Source: Darksidea phi (taxonomy: Eukaryota; Ascomycota; Dothideomycetes; Pleosporales; Lentitheciaceae). Taken from it: a stretch of DNA of 64,000 nt. The translations under genes were made by a program, and so were the position numbers. The notes beneath the pieces were generated by a model that searched no databases, was not told the DNA's origin, and saw only the letters and a list, made by a program, of their open reading frames with translations. How positions within the stretch are numbered: the first letter of the stretch is position 1; every line of letters begins with the position of its first letter. Positions 21,298 to 33,219 of the stretch are shown piece by piece. The stretch covers positions 1 to 64,000 of the forward strand of contig JASJFT010000180.1 in assembly GCA_030770425.1 (NCBI GenBank). The letters are read 5' to 3'.

Positions 21298-22785
21298 GAA
21301 TGCCAAGTGAAGTTAAAAGGCCTTTGAATATACGGTACAGCAAAATGAAGGTAGATGCGATCTCTAGCTTTTGTTGCGGGAAATTGGAAGGCTGAGGCTA
21401 GAAAAGGCGGTCAGGTTGAGAGCCAACACCCGGCAGCGTCCATGCAGTACGAGCCTCGTGGTCTGCTGATATCTCTGGGAAACGACGATAAGCAAATGAG
21501 TTCTTATCGCGAGTAGGTTGCCAGTCTCAAGCTTGGTCAGTTGAGGTCGACGTTGAGAATGAAACGTTGTGAGATGAGATGTTCGGAGATGCCTCTGTAC
21601 TCGGCAGAATCTCGGTCACTGCAATGAGAGGCGCATCTCAACAACTGCTCGCCGTTTCTTTCGTGGACTTTTCTGTAAGAACAACCACTTTGTGCCCTTA
21701 TGCGTAATAGCAAATTATTGCTTGTCAATAGCGTAACAATGCACATGCCAAGAACCCTTCTCGCCTCACTCAGAAAAAATGCGCCAATCTTCCATTCTAA
21801 ATGTATCGCTCGTCCAAGCTTGCAGAAACACCATCTATAGCAGGACGAAATCAAAGATACAGCCCATACAGAGATCAAGAATGGTGGCCTAGTAGCTATC
21901 CGGTGGACATAGATGGTTTGTATATAGTATCTACTCCGCCACACAATACCTGCATCTTAATCGTGACATGCTGCTGTTTTTAGCTATTCTACTTACGGCG
22001 CATCAAGTACACACCAGCTTCTAACAATACAAACTGTCGCACAGGGCTGCATAGGGAGGACTCTAGTACCCAGTCCGTCCCCCGGTCTGCGGTTAGGGTG
22101 GTCGGGAGTTCTAAGACCACAGCCTTTCCAACTCCACAGCCGCAACCAGACACGACATCTCCAGCACCACGGTTCTAGGCGCCTAAGGCTATTTTCACAC
22201 ATATGATAGGTATGCAACCGCGCAATCCAATCTTTGCTGCGCTGCGCATCCACCGAACACTCGGGGACCAAAAATATCTTGGCATCAGCGTATTTCAAAA
22301 TCCCCGAACCGCCAGTCAGCATCGCACAAGCCCACGCCATCGAAATACACCTTTACATCCAATCGCTCGTCGCCCCCGCATCCCAAGCGGGAAATATTCA
22401 ACTTCATACCCGATTTGGCCCATGTGTGGCCCCCGACAAGCACCGCAAATGGAGGCGCAAACTTATGTATATGCGCTTCGCCGCGCTCGAGATGAAAAGA
22501 CGTCTGCCCGATCCCCATATTTTGTCCCACTTACCAGCGCCGCCTTGTCGATCGAACTTGGATTCTTCCAGGTAGCCTGTGGAGGCTAGTTTCTCGGTGA
22601 ACGACGGATTGGGTAGGGTGTACAAAGGGCGGATAGACACAGTGCAAGGCTGGGCTGTGTGCGGGCGTGTCTCGGAAGGATATTGCTGAACGAGAGGGAT
22701 ATATACGATCTGCCATCTCTGCACGTGGTGTCAGTGAGGAGCATATTTCCAGAGACTCTGGTAGCACGTGATCCAAACTCTCACG
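21298..22785. other. Intergenic stretch, no supported gene
   Basis: Between the divergent P450 and rhodopsin-domain genes lie about 1.5 kb. Several frames of 80-130 residues overlap on both strands; one on the minus strand (22285-22530) contains a plausible-looking AVLVGGHTWAKSGMKLNISR, but I could not build a complete gene. Both promoters must be here. Confidence 0.4.
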
Positions 22786-24197
22786 ATGGCAACCGTAGAC
22801 GATTTCAGCAGGCTAGTAGACAACGCGACATACATACCAAAACAACCCTTCATCGTAAGTTGAGCCATATCTAAGACGAAACGAGCCGCGAGACTCATTC
22901 AAACGTTCAGATAACAACGGCCATCTTTCTTGCGTCTACCCTTCTCTCAATAACCCTTCGTCTTTTTCTCAGACTGCGACACAACATCACCCTCCATCTT
23001 GACGACTTCGTTCTCCTTACCAGCACCCTATGTTTAATCGGCGGCACCGCGGCCCTCCATCTCGGCCTCGCAGACATCTACCTCGCAAACGCAATTTCCG
23101 CTAGCCCCTCTCCGATCCCCTCGCCACCAACCTCTGATACCGCAGATATCGCTATCGACGCTCTTCGATATGGGGATGCGTTCCACTGCCTCGTCTGGAC
23201 GAGCATTTTCGCCGTCAAAATCTCGTTTATATGTTTCTTCAGGCAGTTTGTCGGTGGGCCGGGTTTGGCGAGTAAGCGGGTCAACGCATATTGGTGGGGC
23301 ACGTTAGTGGTTATGGTGGGTGGATGGGCGTTTATGCTCTCCGTACCTTTCATCGCATGCTCGCATCGAGGGGGGGAAGCAGGTATGTACATTCTACTCT
23401 ACATCCCTCGATTCTCCAAGCTAACAAGAAACGTAGCCCTCCAATGCAACGCTTCACGAAAAGAATCAACTGTCCGCATCCTAGCCTACACCAACGCAGC
23501 AGTAGACTGCCTCACCACCATCCTGAGTACACTCCCTCCCCCTCCCCCCTCCCCAACCCACTGCTTCCCCAACTAAACACACTCAGTCCTGTCCTTCCCG
23601 GCCCTTATAACGCGCAACCTCCCCACGCGCACAACGCGCCTCCAAAAAGCCAGCCTAGTCACTCTAACCAGCCTATCCTTCCTTGCGATAATCCTCTCCA
23701 TAACACGAGTCGTCATACACAGGCGCGACGCACCCTTTCAAGCGCACCTAACCTACCTAGAAGCCTGTCTCGCCCTCCTCGCCGTCTCACTCACAACCTA
23801 CAAAAGCCTCTTCGCTTCGCCCAGTCCCAACTCACAACAACAACGAGACGGCACAAAGCTCCGCTGGAGACCGGGGACGTTGACGCAAAGGAGAAGGACA
23901 GAGAGCCAAGAACAATTGCACCCTCAGCACCCCCGCACTGCCATACCATCCTCCGACAATGCGTTCCCAGGCTTGAGTACGTTCATAGAAGGAGGCACAA
24001 TCCGCACCCCTTCGCGCCTTACAAAGGCCTCTCTTAGACGCAAGGAAAGCGTGCTTAGAACACGCGAAGTAGTCGTAGAAGTGCATTATGAGAAAGATTT
24101 GGAAAAGGGAAATAGAGACAGATTAGCGAGTCCCAGCTGGATGGAAGAGAAGTGGAAGATAAGACGGAGTAGTGAAAGTTGTACATCAGGAACCTAG
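22786..24197 (+). CDS. Fungal rhodopsin-domain integral membrane protein (PTH11/SAT4-like)
   Basis: Four exons (22786-22854, 22911-23382, 23437-23526, 23587-24197) give 413 residues. Seven hydrophobic helices are visible: ITTAIFLASTLLSITLRLFL, a helix after the hallmark LHLDDFVLLTSTLCLIGGTA, DAFHCLVWTSIFAVKISFIC, WWGTLVVMVGGWAFMLSVPF, the VRILAYTNAAVDCLTTIL segment, ASLVTLTSLSFLAIILSITR and LTYLEACLALLAVSLTTYKS. The DD in the second helix region, a CSH...LQC pair in the extracellular loop and the TNAAVD motif are typical of the family often annotated as PTH11-type receptors or SAT4-like proteins. The C-terminal 110 residues are cytoplasmic and polar. Ligand and coupling are unknown; there is no CFEM domain. 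Convergent with the coiled-coil gene. Confidence 0.88.
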
Positions 24198-24476
24198 GAT
24201 CCGAAACGCAGCACCATGTCGCAAATCAAATGTTGACTACACCCAACGAGCGGAACACGCTGAATAGCTCGTATGATCTCACTTGTGTTGTGTGATGCCT
24301 ATCTATCAACCCCCGATAGCTGTCATCATGAAGCCAAAACATTCTCCACATAGCCTTTCATGCCCGGTAGACCCACGCGCGCGGGTTGACCCATCGTCTC
24401 GCCAAACCGTCGTCCTCATAGCCCATTCGGAGAAAAGTGCTGTTGCGAAAGCTGAGCGTGATTGCAGGGCTTTCGA

Positions 24477-26621
24477 CTACTCGAGGGACGCCAACAGTGT
24501 ATCATACTTGTTACGCCAGTACGCGGCGTCTCCACCGCCGGCGCCGTTGGACTGGGCTTGGGCAAGTTGCGCCTTCAGCTGCTCGTTCTCCTGACGATGC
24601 AGATCGGCCTGCTTGTACACCGGGAGCATTTCTTTATACTCCCTGTATGAACGCTGCACCCGTCGTGTTAGCGAAAGTTTAGGAAACGGTGAACCCTGAA
24701 CAGCCTCTTGAGGCCAGCCGGGTGGAGGTTTACGCGACTTACCTTGGCAAGATCCGTCCATTCGCCCAACGCCTTGTCTGCGATAGACTTCTTCTCCTCG
24801 GTCTCGCGCAGCTTCGCCTGGAGAGCCTTGACGGCTTCCTCGGCCGGAGAGCTAGCGGAGGCCGCAATTCGATTTTGAAGCTCTTGCACAGTGGCGGCGA
24901 GCTTAGCATTGTCGGCCAGTGCAGCGGAAAGAGCCACGAAGGTCTTCTTATGCTCAGCCGCTCCGGCGAGCAGGCTGTCGTTCTCCGCCCTCATCTCGTC
25001 ATTAGCCTTCTTTGCCTGTTCGAGCTTCTCCGAAAAAGCCTCAACTTCCTTCCTGGCATTGTCTGTTTCCTCTTTCGCAGTCTCGAGCTCAGACTTGAGC
25101 GCGTTGAGCTGCGTCTGCAATCCCTCCTTGCTCTTACGAAGCTCGACAGCCTCTTTCTCGAGGGTATCGAGCTTAATGAGCCGTCCATCGACTTCTAGCT
25201 TTCGCTTCTTAAGGCGATCGACTTCGGAGGTGAGGGCTGTGACCCTCTTGTTCTGATCATTTAGGTCCTATATATCTCCGTCAGAATTATCGTCGCAAAG
25301 CGCGGTCTTTAGTCAGAACAGAAGGGTTGGGTTAGGAGCTTGGGGGGGTGGGGGGAATCAGTTTGACTTTTACGTGACACGTACCTTGAAGGCGTTCGAG
25401 TGTTCGACGCTCTGTTTCTTGTAACTCTCTTGGACCTGGCTGAGCTCGGATTTGAGCTTCTCATTCGCCTTCTTGTGATCGATACCCTCAATCTGGAGGG
25501 CTTTCACTAGCGCGTCTAGGGCCTTCGTCTTTTCTACCTCCTCGCTGCATTGCTCAGTAATGCGACGGATCTCCTTCTCGTAGTGGTCCTTGGCATTGTG
25601 CTCAGCCGCCTTGACTTTACCCTGCAGGTCACTGATGGTGTTGCGGAGGTTGTCGCCCTCGGTAGCAAGGGCTTTCTTCGCGGAGATCTGGAGACATTAG
25701 TTATCGTTCACATTACAAAAGCCATCCCGAATGGCTTCCGCATATATCACGTACCAGCTGATCAAGCTCTTTCTGGGCTTCCTCGGTCTTCTGGGCGTCC
25801 TCGTCCTTCTTAGCCTGCACCGCCGTTAGTTGCTGCTGAATCTTATCCAGCTCGGTGCGAAGAAGGCCCTTGTCGAGAGTCAGGCGGGATACGCGTTCCT
25901 GCAGATCAGTGAGTTCCTTGAGCTTGGGCACGATGTCGGCTTGGTAGTTCTGGAACGCCTGCTGATGCTCCAAGATAAGGGCGTGCTGAAGGTTGACCTT
26001 TTTATGCTGAGCGTTAAGCTCGTCTTGGGTATCCTGGAAGGCCTCATTCACCACAGACGCAAGGTACAGGTTCATGTTATCCCTCTGCTTCTCGAGGAAA
26101 GTCGGCAGCGCGGTTTTGGCTTCTTGAGCAGCCTCGAATAGCCTCTCCAGCTCGGACCATAGGCCATCAACAGCTTTCAAGTCGGCGTCTGCAGAGGCAG
26201 GATTCTCCTTACGGATCGAGTCGCGTAGCAGGGTGAGGAGCTACGTTGAGACAGTCAGCATTACAGGTCCTGATATGCGGTTAGGCCCGAATACCCAAAG
26301 ACGTACCTGGCGAGTGCTTGCGACGGCGCTAGAGACGGACTTGGTCATCTTAGCGGAGTGCTTCTCAACTTCCTTCCTGAGATTCTCGTTTTGGGCCATT
26401 GCCAGCTGCGCGTCGGGGTTCAGGTTGCTCCTTGCGTCGTGGATAGCAAGCTGTTCTTTGGTCGCGACGGCGGTGCTGCTCCCATTGCCGTTGGTCGCCT
26501 TGGAAGCCGTGGGCGATGGAACCGCGGACGGGAACACAGCCTGGCGGGCCTTGAGCTGGGGCGTGGCGTACCTCGACGCAGCCAAGGAGACGGGTCCACG
26601 ATAGGAGTCTGCAGATGCCAT
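24477..26621 (-). CDS. Coiled-coil protein of unknown function
   Basis: Five exons (26621-26307, 26240-25755, 25687-25385, 25267-24743, 24653-24477) give about 601 residues; all introns are phase 0. The N-terminus MASADSYRGPVSLAASRYAT is followed by a Ser/Ala-rich linker. From about residue 80 to the end almost everything is heptad-rich with Leu, Glu, Lys and Gln: VDGLWSELERLFEAAQEAKT, LDKGLLRTELDKIQQQLTAV, IDHKKANEKLKSELSQVQES, EAFSEKLEQAKKANDEMRAE. No motor, kinase or membrane segment is seen. Similar architecture occurs in spindle, septation and vesicle-tethering proteins, and the sequence alone does not choose among them. The large number of phase 0 introns and intact frame indicate a functional gene. 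Confidence 0.82.
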
Positions 26622-28938
26622 TGTGGGCGGTTGAATCGCTATCGTCGTGATCAGTAGGTGCGCAGAGGGGTGTATGTGTGTGTATGTGTGCGTGCAAAAG
26701 TTTTTAGCGCGGGTAGATTTGGGGTGTTGTGGGTGAAGTTTGTGGGGGGCGAGGCGAGCTCCAAGTAGAGAGGGTAGGCGCGGTCGTTACTGAGGTGACA
26801 ACAATCGAATGGCACCAGTTGACCTTCACCGCTCGCGGTTGCCGTCGTGTGTCGTAGGGCCATGCCCAACCTCCAGTTCGAGCGGGGCAACACCTATCCT
26901 GGCGTCGACGAGGGCGTAATTCAGAGCCCATCTTCTGGCCTGGGCTTTTTCCTGGTCGTCTCTAGCAAACCGCAAGGGAATGCCACGCCTCGGGCTGGCT
27001 GTGAGAGTGAATCGTAGCCGTGCTTTACCAAACTCCCGCCCGGCGGGCAGAAGGTCGAGTTCGGGACATGGCAATACCGTAAGATCAAATGAATCAGATG
27101 ACACGTCGTTGCTTTCTTCCTCCTACCCCGAGGAGGGCCAGAGAATATTTTTGGAGAGAAGAGCGACTAGTATTTTGGAGAAGATGAACAAGGTAAAGGA
27201 GCTCGAAGACGACTTATTATAGGGAAGGCAAGACAGAGACGTAAGACAGAGACCGAGGTTCAGCTGCGGGGGGAGAGTTTACGATGAGATATTAGAGCAG
27301 ACAGACGTCGCCCGTATGCGCGAAACCCGAGTCAAGAGCCATTACCTCTGCACTCGGGAGATTATCACCTCATGCCAGAGTACGGTTCCCGCATCAGGTG
27401 ATCACAAGTCGCTGCTACGTCTTTGATGTACGATGTATTCGGAATCGTTCGAGGGACGCCTCGATAAAGCGGCAACGTGAAGCAAGCTAGCACTAATGGA
27501 GAGAGGCAAAGGCAAGGGAGACGTGATAGTTGACAAAGGGTGCCGCCACTATATGTATGGAGTGTGGACTATGAGACTGGGAAAGCGGCCCCGGATCCGA
27601 TTCGCCGGCACGCAGCCGCTTAGTCCCGTGGCAATACGAGGGCACCACGTTGCCGACAACGGTGTGCACCCGGAGTTTAGTATCGGGAGATTATCGCTGC
27701 AGCATTGAGACACGGGACGGTCAATACGGGAGACGTTGGGGTGGGTTTGACATGACTCGGGGGCATGCAAACACGAGTGCTCCAGCTGATCTTTGCCTTT
27801 GAATTTCTCGGCAGCCGTCCGCCGATGCAGCGGCGAAGGCAGGGGTGCGGGTGTACGCAGGGCCCTCCGGCCTTTTATCCAGCCTGCTCCGCCGGGCAGC
27901 CAGCGCCTGTGTCGCCAGGTCGGCAGATAGGCTGATGGAGGAAGACGAAGAAGAAATTTGGAGGCGCCGTGAAGGGGCCGGGAACCATGTCTGTGGGGGG
28001 GCCGGCGCCACGGCGTATCCCGCCCAACGTCCCAGCGGGAACACCCATAGCGAGACGGGAGAGACCAGCGTCGATGGCGAAGGCAGCTACTGTTCGTCAC
28101 TGCTGACGTTTTCTTCAAGCGTGCCGGTCCGAACGAGTGTTCCAACGTCGGCCCGTGTCGTGCGAGGACGGGGGGCCAGTGAAAGGCGCCTCTCGTGCAG
28201 GGCGCCCGCAGCATTGAAACGCGGGCTAAAGCATCCCCAATCCCCTCGGTCGGAACGCCTGCCAAGCGGCCGCTGCTGGCTCGCGCGAATTGCAGCTTGG
28301 CGGGAACAACAAGAGTGGAGCCAGGCCTTGCAGGGCTCCCGGAAGCGGGTGCTGTCTCTCGGTGTGCTCTGTCGTCTGCCGTTCCCGCCTCCCCGCAGAC
28401 TCGCGTGGCTCTGTTCGGCCTCATCTTCGCGCCGCCAGCCTGCTGGGCATCAGCCATCACTAGAGACGGCACTGTCCGGGGGCCCGTCTCCACTGTCGGT
28501 TTGCACGCGTCTGCAGCCCGTGGTCTGCGGTCTGCGGTCTGCAGCCTTGGGCATTGCAGGGTTGTGCGCGCTGCTTCACCGAGAAAATCCCCCCCTCCCC
28601 CCTCCCTCCCTCCGTTTCGCCGCCCACGCTCGACGCGCGCCGCTCATTCGCCTGCTCTCGTCTCGCCTGGCCTAGCTCGCCGGTGCCCAGCTGCCGTCCT
28701 CCCGCGCGCCCCTCCGCCTGGTACTGCCGCCCTCGCCCATCTAACTATTGCGACCGCCTCTATATTCCAATGCATGGCTGACCTGTAAATAGCTCCCACC
28801 CTCGCCCAGTGCATGTCTGGAGCTCTTCTGTAATCTGCCCGCACCCCTTCGCCTCCGGCCTCCTCCACACCCCGCCTCCTTCGCTCCCGCATCCTTCGCT
28901 CCCGCATCACTGCGAGTTTGCCCATGGCCCCGGGCATA
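26622..28938. promoter_or_regulatory. Long divergent intergenic region and GC-rich leader of the G-alpha gene
   Basis: About 2.3 kb separate the start codons of the coiled-coil gene and the G-alpha gene. A TG-rich run lies at about 26669-26695. From about 27800 to 28900 the sequence is very GC-rich; long frames on opposite strands (27549-28493 minus, 27845-28675 plus) overlap each other, have biased composition and no domains, and are probably by-products of GC content. A C/T-rich tract at about 28586-28620 lies in the likely promoter or leader of G-alpha. Small reading frames in the leader could act as upstream ORFs, which is untested. Confidence 0.5.
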
Positions 28939-30201
28939 ATGTGCTTCGGCAAGAAACCCGCAGACCCCGACACCCGCCGCAATGAGGAGATCGAGAAGAA
29001 TATCCGCAACGACAAGAAGCGCCAGGAGCGCGAGGTGAAGCTGCTGCTGCTTGGTATGCGCGCCCGTCCCTGTGCACCCAACATTAGAACGCTACTAAGA
29101 CCCACTGCAGGTGCCGGAGAGAGCGGCAAGTCGACGGTGCTGAAGCAGATGCGAATAATAAATGCCGGCGGCTTCAACAAAACAGAGCGCAAGCAATGGC
29201 GCGCCATCATCTTCAACAACTTGGTCTCAGCCTTCCAGACAATCTTCGCCGCGATGCAGGAGCAGGAGACTGACTTTGAGGATGACGACAACCTGGTACG
29301 CAGCCTGAGCCGCCATTCCTGTCCACTACTGACTTCCGCAGCGCTTTGCCGAACTCATCGCCGCGGACCCAGAAATCGGCATCGAGGACTGCATGCCCCA
29401 GGACTGTTACGCCGCCTTCAACAGCCTGTGGGCCGACAAAGGCGTGCAACTGGCCATCCTGAAGGGAAACCAGTATGCGCTGCATGACAATCTGAGCTAG
29501 TATGGTTTCCTCAGTGCAGCCCCAGGCATGACTAACGCTGTATAGCTTCTTTGCCGAAATAGAGCGCCTGTTTGCCAAAGATTACCTACCCACCGACCAG
29601 GACATTCTGCGTACACGATTGCGGACGACCGGCATCACAGAAACCATCTTCGAGCTGGGCAACCTGACATATCGCATGTTTGACGTGGGTGGACAACGGT
29701 CGGAGCGAAAGAAGTGGATACACGTCTTCGATAACGTCCAGGTGGTGCTTTTCCTCGTCGCCATCAGCGGTTATGACCACGTGCTGGTGGAAGACAGGAA
29801 CGGGGTGAGTGGCATCTGCTCACAAACAAGACGACCTAGCTGACGCCTACCAGAATCAAATGCACGAAGCGCTCATGCTGTTCGAGTCGATATCGAATTC
29901 CAAATACTTTGAAAAATCGGCACTGATTCTGTTCCTCAACAAGATCGACTTGTTCCGCGAAAAGATCGCCGGTGGCATGAGTCCCATCAACAAGATCTTC
30001 CCCGACTACACAGGCAAGCCTACAGACGTCGAGGCCGGCCAGGACTTCTTCGCAAATAAGTTCCGCAACCTAGTACGCCAGCCCAAGAAGGAGGTCTACG
30101 TCCACTACACCAACGCCACGGACACGGATCTGCTGAAGAAGACCATGGCCTCGGTCCAGGACATGATCGTGCAGCGCAACCTCAACGCGCTGATCCTGTG
30201 A
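28939..30201 (+). CDS. Heterotrimeric G protein alpha subunit, group II (GNA-2-like)
   Basis: G-alpha subunits relay signals from seven-helix receptors to effectors such as adenylyl cyclase or MAP kinase pathways. Five exons (28939-29053, 29111-29295, 29342-29499, 29546-29804, 29854-30201) give 354 residues, the standard length. Motifs: [20 protein letters not shown] (P-loop), [14 protein letters not shown] (switch I), [18 protein letters not shown] (switch II), FLNKIDLF (guanine specificity). The TCAT box is TNAT. I chose ATG 28939 (MCFGKK) because fungal group II subunits begin MCFG; an in-frame ATG at 28924 would add MAPGI. There is no Gly2, so no N-myristoylation, but Cys2 could be palmitoylated. 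The C-terminus NALIL lacks the pertussis-type Cys, as in this group. Confidence 0.95.
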
Positions 30202-32098
30202 TAATGACTGCTGGTGCCTTCGGGAGTGCAGTTGTCCTTTGGGAGTCACTATTGTAACATGGACTGCCGCGCGACGACACTACCACCCCGGAGCTGCCGT
30301 GCCCGCAGGTAGCCGGATCAGTGCTACCAGTTGGACACAGCCCCTCACGGCTACTTCCAACACCACACTAGGCGACGCTGTGTAGCTAACATTTCCTTTC
30401 AGCGTTGTGGATTTGTACCATGGCCCGCCGCCTTCCACATAACATACCCTCGAATATCCCGTATGTCCAGCGAACTTTGCCTCGAGCTTCTGTTTCACAG
30501 TTTGTTTTAGGAACGATTTCACGAATACCTAATCTGCTAGACCTCATCACGTCTGACGGCAGGCACTTTCCATCTTGCTTTCAACGTAGAGGATTTCTTT
30601 CGGTGATAGTAACGCGGTGGCAGATGGCAGGCAGATGGCAGGCAGATGGCAGGCAGATAGGCAGGCGGGAGGAACGAGCTGTTAGGTGGTCTTGGTCTGA
30701 TTGGGGTTTCGTTAACGCATCTCTGCTCCTAATCCCATTTTTCTATGTATGCTTCAGGCATTAGCGGGAGGTATTCTGCACTAAATTTTCTTTGTCGTGG
30801 AATAGGACAGTGTGGGCACCCACCGAATGGAAGGCCGGGGCAAAAGAGTAAATTACCTTGTGTTACACGGCATGGTCCGTGTGTGGATATGTAAATGCAG
30901 AGATAAGACATTGCTCATTTGGACGTGCCGCACGGTGCCGAAGGTTGCTCCACCATGATGATGGGCGTTTTTCATTCCCTCGTAAGGTTTGCGGGGGAGG
31001 GTAGGTGGTACCCAGCTCGGGTTTTGATAGTTGCCATGCCTTGGCTATGAAAGAGATGACTGCATGCCCCCGTGCATGTCCGCAGAATGCATGTCAGACG
31101 GCCCTTTTTTCACGCACGAGAGACAGAATTTAGCATTTTGAAGGGCAAGAGAATGACAGCATCACAGAGGCACGTTATTCTGATGGGTCTGCATCTACTT
31201 GCAGTGGTTGGGTGGCGTTGTGGTTGCTCTATTGTTGAGTTGAAGGGATAATGTGCGGTGCAGGTGGCGAGATGGGGCCCACGGAAACCGAAGGCGGATG
31301 AAGAGCATCCTGGTTTGCGTGTGCATTTGCGTTTGCGTGCAGGGTGAGTATATTGGATTGGCAACGGTGGTGCATGTCGATTGGGGGCCGATCGGGGAGG
31401 GGTTCAGCCCTTGTCTCCGTACCCTATATGTAGGTATCGAGTGGGGATAGGTAGTTGGTGCGTAGGTTTCAAAATACTACAGTATGTAATCTTGGAGTAC
31501 GCGGCACGGCTTTTGCCTGGCAGTTGCATACACGGCAACGACCGAGTTGGCCTTGTTTAGGTACGGCAGTGGTTTGTGCATGTGTTGTTGCTAAAGCGGG
31601 TACGGATGGGATGGTTTCCGGGCGGGTAGGACGTGGGTTCGGGTTTTTGGGTGGGGATCGAGTGGTTATTCCCGTGGGTGGTGAGGGTGGTGAGCGATTT
31701 GTCGGTTTGCGCTTGGAATGGGGTGCGCGTGCGTGTTTTTAGATGCTTGGGCTTGTGAGAGATTGGCGAGAGATTGGCCATGCGTGTGGGTGTGGGACTT
31801 TTGGGTTGTTTGGCTTGTGGTGACAATGTGCGATGTGCGATTGGTGGTTGTGGAGGTAAGTACGACATGGTGCAAATGTGACACATTATGAGTAATAGTT
31901 GGTATTCGAGAGCAGCCTGAGGCCAACATAGAATCTTGATGACCCAGTTCCGGCTTGTTCTCGTGATCGATGCGGCTCTGCGAGGCTAAGGTGGAAGCGG
32001 CGGGAACAACGTCGGCCCGGGCTCGTGGCGCGGCCTTGTGACTTGCTACAGGTTCATCAGGCCTCAACTTCACCACCACCGATCGACATCCGCTGGCC
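30202..32098. other. Long intergenic stretch, no supported gene
   Basis: About 1.9 kb between two genes on the same strand. Frames on either strand are short and low complexity (Thr/His/Pro-rich on minus, Gly/Val-rich on plus). An 11-base tandem repeat is at 30621-30660. The right end holds the promoter of the mS38-like gene. Confidence 0.45.
30621..30660. repeat. 11-base tandem repeat (CAGATGGCAGG), about 3.5 copies
   Basis: Three exact adjacent copies plus a partial fourth in which the unit changes to CAGATAGGCAGG. It is downstream of the G-alpha gene, outside any supported coding sequence. Confidence 0.85.
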
Positions 32099-33219
32099 AT
32101 GTTCTCCCCCGCGCTTGGGAGAGTCGTCCGCTATTCCGGCTCTCTCGCTGCGCCCTCGGTGTGCAGCTTCGGCCGTCCTGCTGCCCTCGGCGCTGCCGCT
32201 CAACAGCCCTTCTCCCGGCCGAGCCATCAACGGCGCTTGTCTTCATCAAAGGCGTCAATACCCCCGGATGGCTCGAATGAGAAAAGATCGGGCTCTGCGC
32301 AGCAGACACCTGCGAGTGCGGACAAGACTCCCGTGAACAAAGCTCCTGCGAAGAAGGCGACGGGAAGGACGGGGAGGAAGAGAGCTTCAACGCCACCGGC
32401 TTTGAATGTTCCCCATGTACCGCCCACAGACTATCTTCAGAAACCTGGTATGCGCGACATATATTGGGCACATTGGACATGGCTAATCCCAGCACAGAAG
32501 TGAAGATGTCGTCCTTCTTCTCCCTCCACCGCCCCATATCGCTTACCGATCCGATACCGCCTGTATCCACAAATACCTCTTTTGACTCCATCTTCAAACC
32601 CCGTGCCTCGGGTAGCAAAAAGGCAGCCAAAGACGTTGGTCAGATTTTGTCTAGCGACATTGACGGCCTGTGGGCAGTCTTGCACGCTCATCAGAAGCAA
32701 TTGCCAGAGGAGTTGCAGAACCTCGAAGCGGAAGCTCACCAAGTTGACTGGAAATCGGTGGACCAGCTCCTGGCGCGATTTGTGCCCTTCGTGCCTCCTC
32801 CCGTGCCTTTGCCACCGGGCCTCACAGCCGAAACCGAGATCGCGACTAAATCTGCCGGCGCATCGGTAGTTGCTGCATCGGTCAAACAGCGCGCTTGGAG
32901 CACCGAAGTGGTTGTGACAGAGTCTACGGATGCTACAGGCAAGCGCACATATTCTGCGACAACGGCACCCATGGTTGAAATCTCGGTACCAGCTGTTGAA
33001 CATAGCCGTGAGACAGAGGAGTTGGATATACGGCAACCCTTCCTTCAGCGTATGAAGCAGCGACAAATCACAAACACCTACCGCCGGGACAAACTGGGAC
33101 GCCCAGACATGTTGGCGATCAGTGTCAAGCGGCAAAGGAAACTGAAGATGAAGAAGCACAAGTATAAGAAGCTGATGAAGAGGACGAGGCTTTTGCGGAG
33201 GAAATTAGACAGGACATAA
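32099..33219 (+). CDS. Mitochondrial small ribosomal subunit mS38 / COX24-domain protein
   Basis: Two exons (32099-32447 and 32498-33219) give 356 residues. The N-terminus MFSPALGRVVRYSGSLAAPS, rich in Arg, Ser and Ala and without acids, is a mitochondrial presequence. A Lys/Ala/Pro-rich linker and a region of moderate complexity follow (VGQILSSDIDGLWAVLHAHQ, WKSVDQLLARFVPFVPPPVP). The C-terminal 35 residues, starting LAISVKRQRKLKMKKHKYKK and then LMKRTRLLRRKLDRT, are the highly basic COX24_C/AURKAIP1 signature of mitoribosomal protein mS38, in yeast also called Cox24/Qri5 and needed for COX1 mRNA processing and translation. The match to that motif is very strong; the upstream part is fungal-specific. 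It is likely nuclear encoded and matrix targeted. Confidence 0.9.

Noticed and set aside
22203..22776. Several 80-128-residue frames on both strands between the P450 and rhodopsin-domain genes
   Set aside because: Mutually overlapping, no family features, no complete exon model; treated as intergenic.
26826..27222. Small protein-like frames near the coiled-coil gene start
   Set aside because: No supported start, splice pattern or family; kept as a note in the leader-region finding.
27549..28675. Long open frames on both strands upstream of the G-alpha gene as genes
   Set aside because: They overlap on opposite strands, have biased Arg/Pro/Ala/Gly composition, no domain and no splice structure; explained by GC content and the promoter.
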